The notes beneath the pieces were generated by a model that worked only from the letters and a program-made list of their open reading frames with translations, did no database searches and was not told the origin of the DNA. 22,685 bases of DNA from Nitrospinae bacterium RIFCSPLOWO2_12_FULL_45_22. Lineage in GTDB: Bacteria; 2-12-FULL-45-22. Below are positions 7,404-14,915 of this stretch, piece after piece. The stretch covers positions 1 to 22,685 of the forward strand of contig MHDQ01000130.1 in assembly GCA_001803565.1 (NCBI GenBank). The letters run 5' to 3'. Position 1 is the first letter of the stretch; every line of letters begins with the position of its first letter. The position numbers were made by a program, and so were the translations under genes.

Positions 7404-7418
7404 GATTGAGGTGATAAT

Positions 7419-8939
7419 ATGTTTCGTAAGGTGATGGTGGCTAATCGGGGAGAGATAGCAGTACGAATTTTACGGGCTTTAAAAGAGGTGGGTATCCCTA
7501 CTCTTACTATCTATTCAGAAGCAGACCGCAATTCCCTCCATGTCCGCATGGCGGAGGAGGCATATTGTATTGGTCCTCCCCCTGCGGAAGAGAGCTATCT
7601 TCAAATTAAAAAGATCATTAGCCTGGCAAAAGACAAAGGGGTTGATGGTATCCATCCGGGTTATGGCTTTTTAGCGGAAAATCCTGTATTTGCCCAGGCC
7701 TGTCAGGAAGCAGGTATCAATTTTATCGGCCCCCCAGCCTATGCCATTGAAGCTATGGGGAGTAAGACCCGCTCCCGAGAAATGATGCAAGATGCTGGAG
7801 TACCAGTAGTCCCCGGTACCACAAAACCAGTACGGGATGAAGCAGAAATATTCAGGCTGGCGAGCGACCTCGGTTATCCGATTGTGCTAAAGGCAGTAGC
7901 AGGCGGGGGCGGTAAAGGCATGCGTGTAATAAAGCGGGCGGCAGAAATCAAGAGTGCCTTCCGGGCTACACAATCAGAGGCCCAATCAGCCTTTGGTGAC
8001 TCTGCGATTTATGTTGAAAAATATCTGGAGAACCCCCGACATATTGAGGTCCAGATACTGGGTGATAAATTTGGCAACCTGATCCACCTGGGGGAGAGAG
8101 AGTGTACTATCCAGCGACGCCACCAGAAGGTTATTGAGGAATCCCCTTCGGTACTGGTAGACGAAGAGATGCGGCGTCAGATGGGTGAGACTGCTATAAG
8201 GGCGGCCCGGGCAGTAGGGTATTTCAGTGCCGGGACAGTCGAGTTCCTGGTTGATAAACATAAGAACTTCTATTTCCTGGAGATGAATACCCGCCTCCAG
8301 GTTGAACACCCCGTCACCGAGATGGTCACGGGTATAGACCTGGTAAAAGAGATGCTCAAGGTGGCTGCGGGCCACAATCTTACCTATAGGCAAGAAGATA
8401 TCAAATTCCGGGGGGCGGCCATCGAATGCCGGGTCTACGCTGAAGACCCCCTGAACAATTTCTTCCCCTGTCCAGGAAAGATACTCTCCCTCCGTACTCC
8501 TGGTGGTCCCGGGGTACGGGATGATACCGGGGTCTATCCCGGTTTCGAGATCCCTATCTATTATGACCCCTTGATCTCAAAAGTGATCACCTGGGGTAGG
8601 GATCGGGAAGAGGCCATTCATCGCATGGCCCGCGCTTTACAGGAATATGTTATTAATGGGGTCAAGACCATCATACCTTTCCTGCAAGGGGTTATGGAGG
8701 ATAAACATTTCCTGCAAGGGGACATTACCACGGAATATATTGACCAGAAATTGCACCGCGGATCATTGGTTGATGCTGGTTATTTCAAGGAGGTAGCGGT
8801 CCTGGCAGCAGCCCTGGATGCGTATCGTACCGAGATTAGTAGAGGGACTAACTCTTTTCCCAAAATTAATGGCCTGAAAATGGTGGATAATCCCTGGAAG
8901 ATGACAGGACGACGAATGCTTCTGGATAGCAGGTTATGA
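7419..8939 (+). CDS. accC: Biotin carboxylase subunit
   Basis: This subunit uses ATP and bicarbonate to carboxylate the biotin on the carrier protein. The 506-residue sequence begins with the biotin-carboxylase N-domain ([14 protein letters not shown], residues 4-17). It has [10 protein letters not shown] (79-88), the glycine-rich ATP-grasp loop AGGGGKGMR (161-169), [12 protein letters not shown] (226-237) and the catalytic [14 protein letters not shown] (288-301). It is slightly longer than E. coli AccC (about 450) because of a C-terminal stretch that may contact the carrier or the carboxyltransferase. It starts 15 bases after the carboxyltransferase stop with a GAGGTGAT site, and ends 1 base before the carrier ATG, so the three are almost surely one transcript. 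Confidence 0.95.
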   Translation: MFRKVMVANRGEIAVRILRALKEVGIPTLTIYSEADRNSLHVRMAEEAYCIGPPPAEESYLQIKKIISLAKDKGVDGIHPGYGFLAENPVFAQACQEAGINFIGPPAYAIEAMGSKTRSREMMQDAGVPVVPGTTKPVRDEAEIFRLASDLGYPIVLKAVAGGGGKGMRVIKRAAEIKSAFRATQSEAQSAFGDSAIYVEKYLENPRHIEVQILGDKFGNLIHLGERECTIQRRHQKVIEESPSVLVDEEMRRQMGETAIRAARAVGYFSAGTVEFLVDKHKNFYFLEMNTRLQVEHPVTEMVTGIDLVKEMLKVAAGHNLTYRQEDIKFRGAAIECRVYAEDPLNNFFPCPGKILSLRTPGGPGVRDDTGVYPGFEIPIYYDPLISKVITWGRDREEAIHRMARALQEYVINGVKTIIPFLQGVMEDKHFLQGDITTEYIDQKLHRGSLVDAGYFKEVAVLAAALDAYRTEISRGTNSFPKINGLKMVDNPWKMTGRRMLLDSRL

Positions 8940-8940
8940 T

Positions 8941-9441
8941 ATGGCGTATGAAGTAAAGATTGACGACCAGATCTATCGGGTAGAAGTAGAAGAGGATGCT
9001 GGGGCATATCAGATCAAAGTGGGGGATAGGGTTTATTGGGTAGATGTTGCCCAACCCCAGCCTTATTTTTATTCCCTGATCATTAATGGGCATTCCTACG
9101 AAGTAGATATTAGCCCCCAGAATGACCAGAGAGATATCTTGGTCGAGGGAAAGGCCTTCCATACAGAGGTTTATGATGAAACCAGGAAGCCCTTGCTCAG
9201 CAAGAAGAAGTTAGAGTTCCTGGAAGGAGAACAGAAAATCGTTTCTTCCATGCCGGGTAAGGTCATCAGTATCCTGGCCCAGCCAGGCCACCAGGTGAAG
9301 AAAGGTACGGGGGTTATTGTTATCCAGGCGATGAAGATGGAAAATGAGATCAAGGCCCCAAAGGATGGAGAAATTAAAGAGATCCGGGTAACCGAGGGAA
9401 AGACTATAGAGGCTGGGGAAGTGTTACTGGTCATTGCCTAA
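8941..9441 (+). CDS. Biotin carboxyl carrier protein of acyl-CoA carboxylase
   Basis: This 166-residue protein carries biotin on a lysine. The last ~70 residues form the biotinyl domain with the A130-M-K-M133 motif, biotin expected on K132, preceded by SSMPGKVISI (102-111) and closed by EGKTIEAGEVLLVIA. Residues 1-80 form a beta-rich N-terminal domain (repeated Y-x-V-x-V strands) like that of acyl-CoA carboxylase and decarboxylase carriers. It probably docks on partner subunits. A charged linker (TRKPLLSKKK, 81-90) joins them and is short, without the Pro/Ala-rich tether of many AccB proteins. It begins 1 base after the biotin carboxylase stop. Confidence 0.93.
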   Translation: MAYEVKIDDQIYRVEVEEDAGAYQIKVGDRVYWVDVAQPQPYFYSLIINGHSYEVDISPQNDQRDILVEGKAFHTEVYDETRKPLLSKKKLEFLEGEQKIVSSMPGKVISILAQPGHQVKKGTGVIVIQAMKMENEIKAPKDGEIKEIRVTEGKTIEAGEVLLVIA

Positions 9442-9787
9442 ATAGCGAGAGAAACGCCTCCATGATCTAGAAATACTGCTCTATCTGGTTATTGTCTTGC
9501 CTCTGTCACAACCAATCCCGGGGTGATAGACCTGATTCGCCAGATCTTCAAATTAGACCCCACCAGCAAACAATAAACGGTGCAGATGCTGGTTTCATGA
9601 TAGTATTAAAGGGGAGAAGAGGAAAGGCATAACTATATGGTGGCAGAGCTTGCTCTGCACGTTGTTTGAGGGGAGTAACGACGAATATCAAACGACAAGA
9701 GTTTTTTACAAATAACTGCCATAGGGGGTATAGTCATTCTTGGAACCAGTAAGTACTCCCTGGCACAACCGACAAGGAGGAGTAAAG
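9442..9787. other. Intergenic region between the biotin carrier and superoxide dismutase
   Basis: About 346 bases without an intact gene. They hold a short open remnant (9466-9576), a perfect small hairpin GCAGAGC/GCTCTGC (9643-9649 with 9652-9658), and an inverted pair GTTGTTTGA/TCAAACGAC (9661-9669 with 9688-9696, one mismatch) that could be an operator or a transcript hairpin. The region ends in the strong AAGGAGG site of the dismutase gene. I could not choose a promoter with confidence. Confidence 0.5.
9466..9576 (+). pseudogene. Possible C-terminal gene remnant
   Basis: Between a TGA at 9463 and a TAA at 9574 one frame is open without an ATG, and reads like the end of a folded protein (SVTTNPGVIDLIRQIFKLDP, then TSKQ). 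It may be the tail of a gene whose 5' part was deleted. The stretch is only 36 codons, no family was recognised, and chance is a real alternative. Confidence 0.2.
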
Positions 9788-10366
9788 ATGGCTTATACAG
9801 CAAAAGACTATAATAATTTAATTGGGATGGAGGGATTCAGCGAGACCTTGCTCAAAAACCATTTCACCCTCTACCAGGGCTATGTTACGAATACCAATAA
9901 GGTCTTGGATGCTCTGGACCAGATGCTCAAGGATGGCAAGACCGGTACCCCGGAATATGCCGAGCTGAAGAGGAGGCTGGGCTGGGAGTTTAATGGGATG
10001 CGGCTTCATGAGTATTATTTCGAAAACCTCGGTGGCAAAGGCGGTATAGATAAGGCGGGTAAGCTGGCTAAAAAAATAGGGGCAGACTTTGGCAGCTACG
10101 AGGTCTGGGAGAAGGATTTTAAGGCGGTAGGGGCCATGCGGGGTATTGGGTGGGTGGCCTTATACCAGGACACCCTTAATGGTAGGCTGATAAACTTCTG
10201 GATTAATGAGCATGATGTTGCCCATCCCGCGGGCGGCAACCTGATATTAATAATGGATGTTTTTGAGCATGCCTTTATGATTGACTATGGCCTCAAGCGG
10301 GCCGACTATATTGATGCCTTCTTCAAAAATATCAACTGGCCCAGCGTAGAAACCAGGTTGAAGTAG
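9788..10366 (+). CDS. sod: Fe/Mn-family superoxide dismutase
   Basis: This enzyme converts superoxide to oxygen and hydrogen peroxide in the cytoplasm. The frame extends up to 9740, but AAGGAGG lies just before the ATG at 9788, giving the usual 192 residues. All four metal ligands are visible: H25 (KNHFTLYQ), H74 (RLHEYYFENLGG, 72-83), D157 and H161 (DVFEHAF, 157-163). The active-site water-binding position that is Gln in MnSOD appears to be H142 (NEHD), as in mycobacterial and some archaeal iron enzymes, so iron or cambialistic use is likely. Having a dismutase means the host meets oxygen even if otherwise anaerobic. It is a single-gene unit followed by a terminator. There is no signal peptide. 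Confidence 0.95.
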   Translation: MAYTAKDYNNLIGMEGFSETLLKNHFTLYQGYVTNTNKVLDALDQMLKDGKTGTPEYAELKRRLGWEFNGMRLHEYYFENLGGKGGIDKAGKLAKKIGADFGSYEVWEKDFKAVGAMRGIGWVALYQDTLNGRLINFWINEHDVAHPAGGNLILIMDVFEHAFMIDYGLKRADYIDAFFKNINWPSVETRLK

Positions 10367-10385
10367 GCTCTAAAAAAATTAGAGT

Positions 10386-10459
10386 AGGGGTCTCTTTCCC
10401 GTAACAACTTATTTGAAAACTCTACTACTCGATCGCAAAAAAGAGACCCCTCTTTTTTT
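10386..10459 (+). terminator. Terminator after superoxide dismutase
   Basis: AGGGGTCTCTTT (10386-10397) pairs perfectly over 12 bases with AAAGAGACCCCT (10440-10451), and a run of seven T follows (10453-10459). The loop is long (42 bases), unusual for an intrinsic terminator, but arms and T-run are well formed. Confidence 0.7.
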
Positions 10460-10591
10460 AGGAGTATGTCCGTAATTGTCAAATATCTTGTGGGCAGAAA
10501 TCCTGAATAAATCTCTACCTGCGTGCCCGCCTGAGTGATAACGTTTGCCAATCAGGCTTCCTCACGCATAGGCATAAATGACATCAATAAG

Positions 10592-10605
10592 GTAATTGCT
10601 CAATA
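10592..10605 (+). promoter_or_regulatory. Half-site copy of the 10634 palindrome
   Basis: GTAATTGCTCAATA matches GTAATTACTCAATA of the palindrome (10643-10656) with one change, 51 bases away, close to five helical turns. It may be a second operator copy. Confidence 0.35.
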
Positions 10606-10633
10606 CCCTGCGGTTCAATGGTCATTTTCCACA

Positions 10634-10659
10634 ACTTATTGAGTAATTACTCAATAAGT
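10634..10659. promoter_or_regulatory. Perfect 26-bp palindrome, candidate operator of the Mrp operon
   Basis: ACTTATTGAGTAA followed by TTACTCAATAAGT is identical to its own reverse complement over 26 bases with no spacer. It lies about 285 bases before mrpE, in a gap with no intact gene. A spacer-less AT-rich dyad is typical of a dimeric repressor site rather than a terminator, and no T-run follows. The cognate regulator is not in the window. Confidence 0.55.
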
Positions 10660-10712
10660 GTTGATACTGTTGGATTTTGGTATTGTTTAGAGTTTAGAAT
10701 TTTCCACTTTTT

Positions 10713-10823
10713 ATGGAGCATGTTCTGTTAGTGGCTTTGATGGCATCCCTAGTGGCAGTAATTTTATTGGATTCCAGTTGGAAATGGCTGAAGACCGCGG
10801 TAATTGGTGCGGCAGCGAGCTGA
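10713..10823 (+). pseudogene. 36-codon hydrophobic ORF, possible DUF4040/MbhD fragment
   Basis: ATG at 10713 to TGA at 10821 encodes a start MEHVLLVALMASLVAVILLD and a further WKWLKTAVIGAAAS. The pattern of one hydrophobic helix followed by a basic turn and A-V-I resembles the first helix of the intact MbhD-like subunit at 12078 (LLLFVVICGIAAI...LLSAVILLG). It stops where the next helix would begin. It could also be a genuine single-helix small protein. No strong Shine-Dalgarno is seen. Confidence 0.25.
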
Positions 10824-10845
10824 CCCCTCAAACTCCTAAACTCCT

Positions 10846-10923
10846 ATGAGTATCTATATCGATGGGTTGAGTCTGCATTTTGGATTACTGAGCAGTGGTA
10901 TGGGGATCCCTTTGATAAAATGA
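10846..10923 (+). pseudogene. 25-codon ORF resembling an antiporter subunit fragment, coupled to mrpE
   Basis: ATG at 10846 to TGA at 10921 encodes a peptide with IYIDGLSLHFGLLSSGMG. This resembles the conserved early segment of MrpA/MrpD-type subunits, usually F-R-x-D-G-L-S-L-L-F-A-L-L-x-S-G-I-G, and compares with FKVDTFGIFFGVLAS in the second D-type subunit here. Its stop overlaps the mrpE start as ATGA (10920-10923), so translating ribosomes could reinitiate on mrpE. It may be a relic used as a leader. Confidence 0.3.
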
Positions 10924-11393
10924 GCTTTTTAATTACTTTTATCCACTTATACGTATTCTGGATTTTATTATCAGGCCATTTTGACATATTTCATTTATCC
11001 CTGGGGGTTATCTGCTGTGCCCTAGTAGCCTATGGAACCCATGATCTGGTGTTGGAAGGCTTGCCTATAGATATGCATACAGAAGTCATCCGATTTATTA
11101 AATATCTCCCATGGCTTGTGTACCAGATCATATTGGCTAATATTCATGTAGCTTATCTGGCATTGAGTCCTAAAATGCCTATAGAACCTAGAATTATAAA
11201 GATCAAGACAAAGTTAAAGAGAGATCTTGCTTTGGTAACCTTTGCCAACTCCATCACCCTCACCCCTGGTACTATCACGGTAGATATTAAAGAAGGGGTA
11301 TACGATGTACATGCTTTAAGTGAGAAGGTTAGTGAGGATCTGTTGAGCGGCGAGATGGAAAACCGGGTAGCCCATATATTTATGGAGGATTAA
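10920..11393 (+). CDS. mrpE: Mrp antiporter subunit E (MnhE/MbhA)
   Basis: A membrane subunit of the multisubunit Na+/H+ antiporter complex, 157 residues. Two or three hydrophobic helices (residues 3-40, and 60-84 after RFIKYLPW) precede a cytoplasmic domain with the family signature NSITLTPGTITVDI (110-123). E subunits are structural or assembly partners and do not themselves carry the proton path. It heads the antiporter operon, and its ATG overlaps the stop of a 25-codon ORF. A 104-base gap with a hairpin repeat separates it from mrpF. Confidence 0.9.
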   Translation: MSFLITFIHLYVFWILLSGHFDIFHLSLGVICCALVAYGTHDLVLEGLPIDMHTEVIRFIKYLPWLVYQIILANIHVAYLALSPKMPIEPRIIKIKTKLKRDLALVTFANSITLTPGTITVDIKEGVYDVHALSEKVSEDLLSGEMENRVAHIFMED

Positions 11394-11394
11394 G

Positions 11395-11441
11395 TGTCAG
11401 TTGTTAGTTGTCAGTTGTTTTTGGTCTACGGACTACTGACA
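11395..11441. repeat. Hairpin repeat after mrpE
   Basis: TGTCAGT (11395-11401) pairs with ACTGACA (11435-11441). The left arm holds short GTCAGTTGTTAGTTGTCAGTTG direct repeats. TGGTCTACGGACTACTG (11422-11438) recurs exactly at 16439-16455. There is no T-run, so it is not a standard terminator. Confidence 0.65.
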
Positions 11442-11497
11442 GCATGCAAGGCAAACCATTTTACTACCGGGGCATTATTCCGGGAGGTTAGTATAGT

Positions 11498-11764
11498 ATG
11501 AGAGAGTTCTTTTTGGTAGCTAGTATGATAATAGGTTTGCTGGTTCTACTTACTTTTTATCGGGCTATCTCCGGACCAGGGTTATTGAATAGGATATTAG
11601 GTGTTAACGTTATTGGCACTAAGACAGTGATTATTCTCCTCCTTATGGGATTTATCTATGGCAGGGTGGATATGTTTGTGGATATTTCTATGGTTTATGC
11701 GATGTTGAATTTTATTGCTACTCTGGCTGCGGCAAAATATCTGGAAAGAAAGGTGAGTATATAA
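11498..11764 (+). CDS. mrpF: Mrp antiporter subunit F (MnhF/MbhB)
   Basis: An 88-residue protein with three hydrophobic helices. The family block YRAISGPGLLNRILGVNVIGTK (about 22-43) corresponds to the usual Y-R-x-x-x-G-P-x-x-x-D-R-I-L-x-x-x-x-x-G-T. The normally conserved Asp of that block is Asn here (LNRIL). D-x-S-x-V-Y-A-x-L-N-F (65-75) matches the last helix. GGGAGG lies about 10 bases before the ATG. The stop overlaps the next start as TAATG, so mrpF and mrpG are translationally coupled. Confidence 0.88.
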   Translation: MREFFLVASMIIGLLVLLTFYRAISGPGLLNRILGVNVIGTKTVIILLLMGFIYGRVDMFVDISMVYAMLNFIATLAAAKYLERKVSI

Positions 11765-12081
11765 TGGTGGCCATATCTATATTTATTATTCTGGTTGGAC
11801 TCTTTTTCTTGCTCGCAGGAACTATTGGGCTGTTGCGTTTCCCCGATTTTTATACCAGGATGCACGCTGCGGGAAAATGCGATACGCTAGGGGTCTTATT
11901 ATGTCTTATAGGTATGGCCTTGTATAATGGATTTTCCTTAATTAGTATAAAAATAATGTTTATCGCTGTCTTTATCTTTTTAACTAGTCCTACTGCCACC
12001 CATTCTATAGCTAGGGCAGCAATGAACTGTGGTATCACCCCTTGGTCAAAGGATGAGGAAGGGGGAAGGATAGAGGGATGA
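11764..12081 (+). CDS. mrpG: Mrp antiporter subunit G (MnhG/MbhC)
   Basis: A 105-residue three-helix subunit. The signature G-T-I-G-L-L-R-F-P-D-F-Y-T-R-M-H-A-A (19-36) followed by DTLGV is diagnostic of the MnhG/MrpG family. FLTSPTATHSIARAA (72-86) is the other conserved block. It overlaps mrpF by one base and the next gene by four (ATGA). Together E, F and G form a set conserved between Mrp antiporters and membrane-bound hydrogenases. Confidence 0.93.
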   Translation: MVAISIFIILVGLFFLLAGTIGLLRFPDFYTRMHAAGKCDTLGVLLCLIGMALYNGFSLISIKIMFIAVFIFLTSPTATHSIARAAMNCGITPWSKDEEGGRIEG

Positions 12082-12323
12082 TATGGCAACTGGATCTTAT
12101 ATTGCTCCTCTTTGTGGTTATATGCGGGATAGCTGCTATTAGTGTAAAGGACCTTTTGAGTGCCGTCATTCTCCTTGGCCTTTATAGTTTCCTTATGTGC
12201 CTGCTATGGACAGAGATGGGGGCAGTGGATGTGGCCTTCACAGAGGCATCTGTAGGGGCCGGTATCGGTACAGTTTTATATATAGCTGCCGTATATAAAA
12301 CTACAAGGAGGTCAAAGGATTGA
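12078..12323 (+). CDS. MbhD-like subunit (DUF4040, MrpA C-terminal region)
   Basis: An 81-residue membrane protein equal to the stretch fused to the C-terminus of MrpA in conventional antiporters, and to MbhD in Thermococcales hydrogenase. The helix LLSAVILLGLYSFLMCLLW (26-44) and the block GAVDVAFTEASVGAGIGTVLYIAAV (48-72) are typical. The acidic D51 and E56 lie in or near the membrane on the proposed ion path. It starts on the stop of mrpG (ATGA), and its own stop overlaps a TTG start. Its presence as a separate gene, with no full-length MrpA, shows an Mbh-type split architecture. Confidence 0.88.
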   Translation: MIWQLDLILLLFVVICGIAAISVKDLLSAVILLGLYSFLMCLLWTEMGAVDVAFTEASVGAGIGTVLYIAAVYKTTRRSKD

Positions 12324-12595
12324 GATTTCTCAATTTTATCTTGGTAGCTATAGCTGGAGGAATACTCATTTACTCTACGGTAGATATGCCTCCTTGGGCT
12401 GATCCAAGCTCTCCGGCCAGTGTTCATGTATCGCCTAGATATATCGAAAAAACGCTGGAAGAGACAGCCACACCCAATGTGGTCACCTCAGTCCTTGCTG
12501 ATTACCGGGGATATGATACCTTGGGTGAAACTACGGTCATTTTTACCGCAGGGATGTGTTGTATATTACTACTGCGGAGGGTTAGCAAAAGATGA
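12320..12595 (+). CDS. MbhE-like subunit, TTG start
   Basis: A 91-residue protein with an N-terminal helix, an extracytoplasmic loop and a C-terminal helix. The loop has the MbhE pattern DMPPWADPSSPASVHVSPRY (22-41), then TPNVVTSVLADYRGYDTLGETTVIFTAG (51-78), among the best conserved stretches in this family and in MrpA C-termini. The start is TTG at 12320, overlapping the preceding stop TGA. It is supported by a full AAGGAGG (12305-12311) eight bases upstream, and no in-frame ATG lies near. The next gene overlaps as ATGA. Confidence 0.88.
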   Translation: MRFLNFILVAIAGGILIYSTVDMPPWADPSSPASVHVSPRYIEKTLEETATPNVVTSVLADYRGYDTLGETTVIFTAGMCCILLLRRVSKR

Positions 12596-13029
12596 TATCC
12601 AGATATGAAAGTATAATTATAACTACCCTTTGTAAGCTACTCATACCGGTTATTCAACTCTATGGCCTCTATGTGATCATGCATGGACATAGCAGCCCAG
12701 GCGGAGGTTTTCAAGGAGGGGTTATTTTGGGGGCAAGCTTCATCTTGTTGGTTATCTCTCATGGATTGGATGAAGTAAAGAAGCGGATGAGCGAAAAGTT
12801 GAATACTATATTTTGCAGCTTTGGGCTATTGATATATGCTGGGCTGGGAGTGTTAGCCTTAATCTTCGGGGGAAACTACCTGGATTATGGTCATCTTCCC
12901 ATTCCTGTGACTATAGCAGAGGCAAGATATTTAGGTATTTTGGGCATCGAGATTGGGGTAGGGATTACGGTAATGGCCGTTATGATCTCTATTTTCCTGG
13001 ATATATCTTCTGTTGGAGAGCAGGAATGA
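12592..13029 (+). CDS. mrpB: Mrp antiporter subunit B (MnhB/MbhF)
   Basis: A 145-residue four-helix subunit. The hallmark H-G-H-S-S-P-G-G-G-F-Q-G-G-V (32-45) leaves little doubt. The following helices include LLIYAGLGVLALIFGG (79-94) and ILGIEIGVGITVMAVMISIF (115-134). It begins by ATGA overlap with the MbhE-like gene and ends by the same overlap with mrpC, an arrangement that keeps subunit amounts balanced. Confidence 0.93.
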   Translation: MISRYESIIITTLCKLLIPVIQLYGLYVIMHGHSSPGGGFQGGVILGASFILLVISHGLDEVKKRMSEKLNTIFCSFGLLIYAGLGVLALIFGGNYLDYGHLPIPVTIAEARYLGILGIEIGVGITVMAVMISIFLDISSVGEQE

Positions 13030-13409
13030 TAGAATACATAATTAGCAAGTATAATTACTGGATTTATATAGTGCTTATGATGATAGGCTTTTATGCTATG
13101 ATTAGCAAAAGGAATTTGATGAAGAAGCTTATCGGGATGACCATATTCCAGACAGCCATAATTCTCTTCTACATCTCCATTGGTGTGAAGAGGGATGCAA
13201 CTATACCTATCGTCCCGGAGCATTCCCATGAGGCTATTAAGGCCCTTGAATATGTCAACCCCTTACCTCATGTGCTTATGCTTACTGCTATAGTAGTAAT
13301 GGTAAGTACTAGTGGGGTTGCCCTAGCGCTATTGATAATGATTTATAAGAGGTATAAGACCATAGAAGAAGATGAGATTTTGAAGCTCAGGCAAGAGGCG
13401 GGGGCTTGA
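13026..13409 (+). CDS. mrpC: Mrp antiporter subunit C (MnhC/MbhG, NuoK-like)
   Basis: The frame is open far upstream inside mrpB, but the ATG at 13026 overlaps the mrpB stop (ATGA), follows a GGAGAGCAGGA stretch and gives 127 residues, normal for MrpC. Three helices are seen: YWIYIVLMMIGFYAMIS (11-27), KKLIGMTIFQTAIILFYISIG (33-53) and PHVLMLTAIVVMVSTSGVALALLIMIY (81-107). The DPLPHVL-type block (NPLPHVL) is the family mark. MrpC is homologous to NuoK of complex I. A basic and acidic tail of about 20 residues ends the protein. Confidence 0.9.
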   Translation: MIEYIISKYNYWIYIVLMMIGFYAMISKRNLMKKLIGMTIFQTAIILFYISIGVKRDATIPIVPEHSHEAIKALEYVNPLPHVLMLTAIVVMVSTSGVALALLIMIYKRYKTIEEDEILKLRQEAGA

Positions 13410-13413
13410 GAGC

Positions 13414-14907
13414 ATGAGCCATTCCCCCATCTTAATAATAATTATACCCCTCATATCCTCCTTTTTTGTCCCACTGATTGGATGGCGGAAGAAAAATCTT
13501 TGCTATCCTCTGGTGGTTCTAGCCCTTTTCATCTCCTCAATTTTATCCTTGTATATTATGGGTTCTGTAATAACGCACGGGTCTATTTATTATCGCCTAG
13601 GGGGTTGGGAACCTCCCTGGGGTATAGAGTATAGAATCGATTACCTGAACGGATTCATGGCAGTCATAGTATCATTTATCAGCTTTCTGGTAGCCATTTA
13701 TTCCCGGAGAAGCGGTGAGCAAGAATTGCCTGATCGGATTGTCCACTTCTATTGTATATTTCTTTTACTGGTCACTGGACTTTTAGGGATGGTAGTTACA
13801 GGAGATATGTTTAATCTCTATGTTTTCTTAGAAATAGCCTCTTTAGCTGCCTATGCCCTCATAGCCATAGGAGAGGACGGGGCCCTTATGGGCAGTTTTA
13901 ATTACCTAATTATGGGGACTATCGGTGCCTGTTTCTATCTTCTGGGTGTAGGATACCTCTACATAGTTACTGGTTCTCTTAATATGAATGACCTATCTCA
14001 GATATTACCTGGACTATATCATTCCAGAGTGGTACGGACGGCCTTTGCCTTATTTATAGTTGGTTTAGCCCTAAAGATGGGCCTTTTCCCTTTACATACA
14101 TGGCTACCAGATGCTTATACCCATGCCCCATCCGCTGTGAGTGCATTGCTGGCTTCAGTGATGAGCAAAGTTTCAGTTTATATAATGATAAGGATTATGT
14201 TTACAGTATTTAACCCTTATTTTTCCATAGAGCTTATTCCTATAACCACTATGCTAAGTTGGACGGCCGGGATTGCTATCCTTTTCGGAGAAATCATGGC
14301 TATTGTCCAACCCGATTTAAAAAGAATGCTGGCTTATTCCTCCGTCGCCCAGATAGGCTATATAGTGTTAGGCATAGGATTGGCTAATACTATGGGCCTC
14401 ACAGGCAGCCTCCTCCATGTCCTTAATCATGCCCTTACGAAGGGCTGTCTATTCTTAGGGGCCGGGGCAATAACTTATAGGAGGGGGACGAGGGATATCC
14501 GTCAATTGGGGTATTTACATGTAGAAATGCCTTTTACTATGGCTGCCTTTACTATAGCTGCCCTTTCCATGATAGGGATACCCCCTACCTGTGGTTTTTT
14601 CAGTAAATATTATTTAATCCTTGGGGCAATAGATGCAAGACAATGGATATGGGTGATAATTCTGCTATTAAGTAGCTTACTTAATGCTATATTTTTCTTT
14701 AGGGTTATAGAGAATGCATACTTTAAGCCCTTAGGGGTGATTCATGAATCTTCTTACGATAGAGGAGAACAAGAAGAGGCCAATGAAGTTCCCCTAGGTA
14801 TGCTTATCCCTATACTTGCATTGGCAGCAGCAATCATTCTCACAGGTATCTTTAGTGGCAAAATCATCTCTACTATAATACAGTTTGCTATCCCGGAAGG
14901 GATATAA
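13414..14907 (+). CDS. mrpD: Mrp antiporter subunit D, first copy (MbhH-like, NuoN/M/L family)
   Basis: A 497-residue polytopic membrane protein with the proton-conducting antiporter fold. Key charged residues are visible: E140 in NLYVFLEIASL (TM5), K221 in LALKMGLFPLHTWLPDAY (TM7) and K252 in ASVMSKVSVY (TM8), matching the essential Glu and Lys of MrpD. HVLNHALTKGCLFLGAGAI gives the TM12 lysine. It starts 4 bases after mrpC, and no clear Shine-Dalgarno is present, so coupling is expected. It is the positional equivalent of MbhH and most likely the true MrpD. Confidence 0.93.
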   Translation: MSHSPILIIIIPLISSFFVPLIGWRKKNLCYPLVVLALFISSILSLYIMGSVITHGSIYYRLGGWEPPWGIEYRIDYLNGFMAVIVSFISFLVAIYSRRSGEQELPDRIVHFYCIFLLLVTGLLGMVVTGDMFNLYVFLEIASLAAYALIAIGEDGALMGSFNYLIMGTIGACFYLLGVGYLYIVTGSLNMNDLSQILPGLYHSRVVRTAFALFIVGLALKMGLFPLHTWLPDAYTHAPSAVSALLASVMSKVSVYIMIRIMFTVFNPYFSIELIPITTMLSWTAGIAILFGEIMAIVQPDLKRMLAYSSVAQIGYIVLGIGLANTMGLTGSLLHVLNHALTKGCLFLGAGAITYRRGTRDIRQLGYLHVEMPFTMAAFTIAALSMIGIPPTCGFFSKYYLILGAIDARQWIWVIILLLSSLLNAIFFFRVIENAYFKPLGVIHESSYDRGEQEEANEVPLGMLIPILALAAAIILTGIFSGKIISTIIQFAIPEGI

Positions 14908-14915
14908 AACAGATT

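Larger units (their letters stand above)
10367..10919. other. Long intergenic region between superoxide dismutase and the Mrp operon
   Basis: These 553 bases contain a short hairpin directly after the stop (CTCTAA 10368-10373 with TTAGAG 10379-10384), a terminator (10386-10459), a perfect 26-bp palindrome at 10634 with a related half site at 10592, and two short ORFs (10713-10823 and 10846-10923) that resemble pieces of Mrp-type subunits. The operon promoter presumably lies in the AT-rich stretch 10660-10712, but I could not fix -35 and -10 boxes. Confidence 0.55.

Noticed and set aside
7986-8393. 135-codon ORF on the minus strand inside the biotin carboxylase gene
   Set aside because: It lies wholly within a well-supported gene, has no recognisable motif and is a frame shadow.
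5853-9441. Sodium-pumping methylmalonyl-CoA or oxaloacetate decarboxylase
   Set aside because: A biotin carboxylase gene is present and the membrane beta and gamma subunits are absent, which fits an ATP-driven acyl-CoA carboxylase.
9740-9787. Longer superoxide dismutase from an upstream start
   Set aside because: The extra 16 residues precede a perfect AAGGAGG site and look like untranslated leader.
12813-13025. N-terminal extension of mrpC into mrpB
   Set aside because: The extension is translated out of frame from mrpB, and the ATGA overlap marks the real start at 13026.
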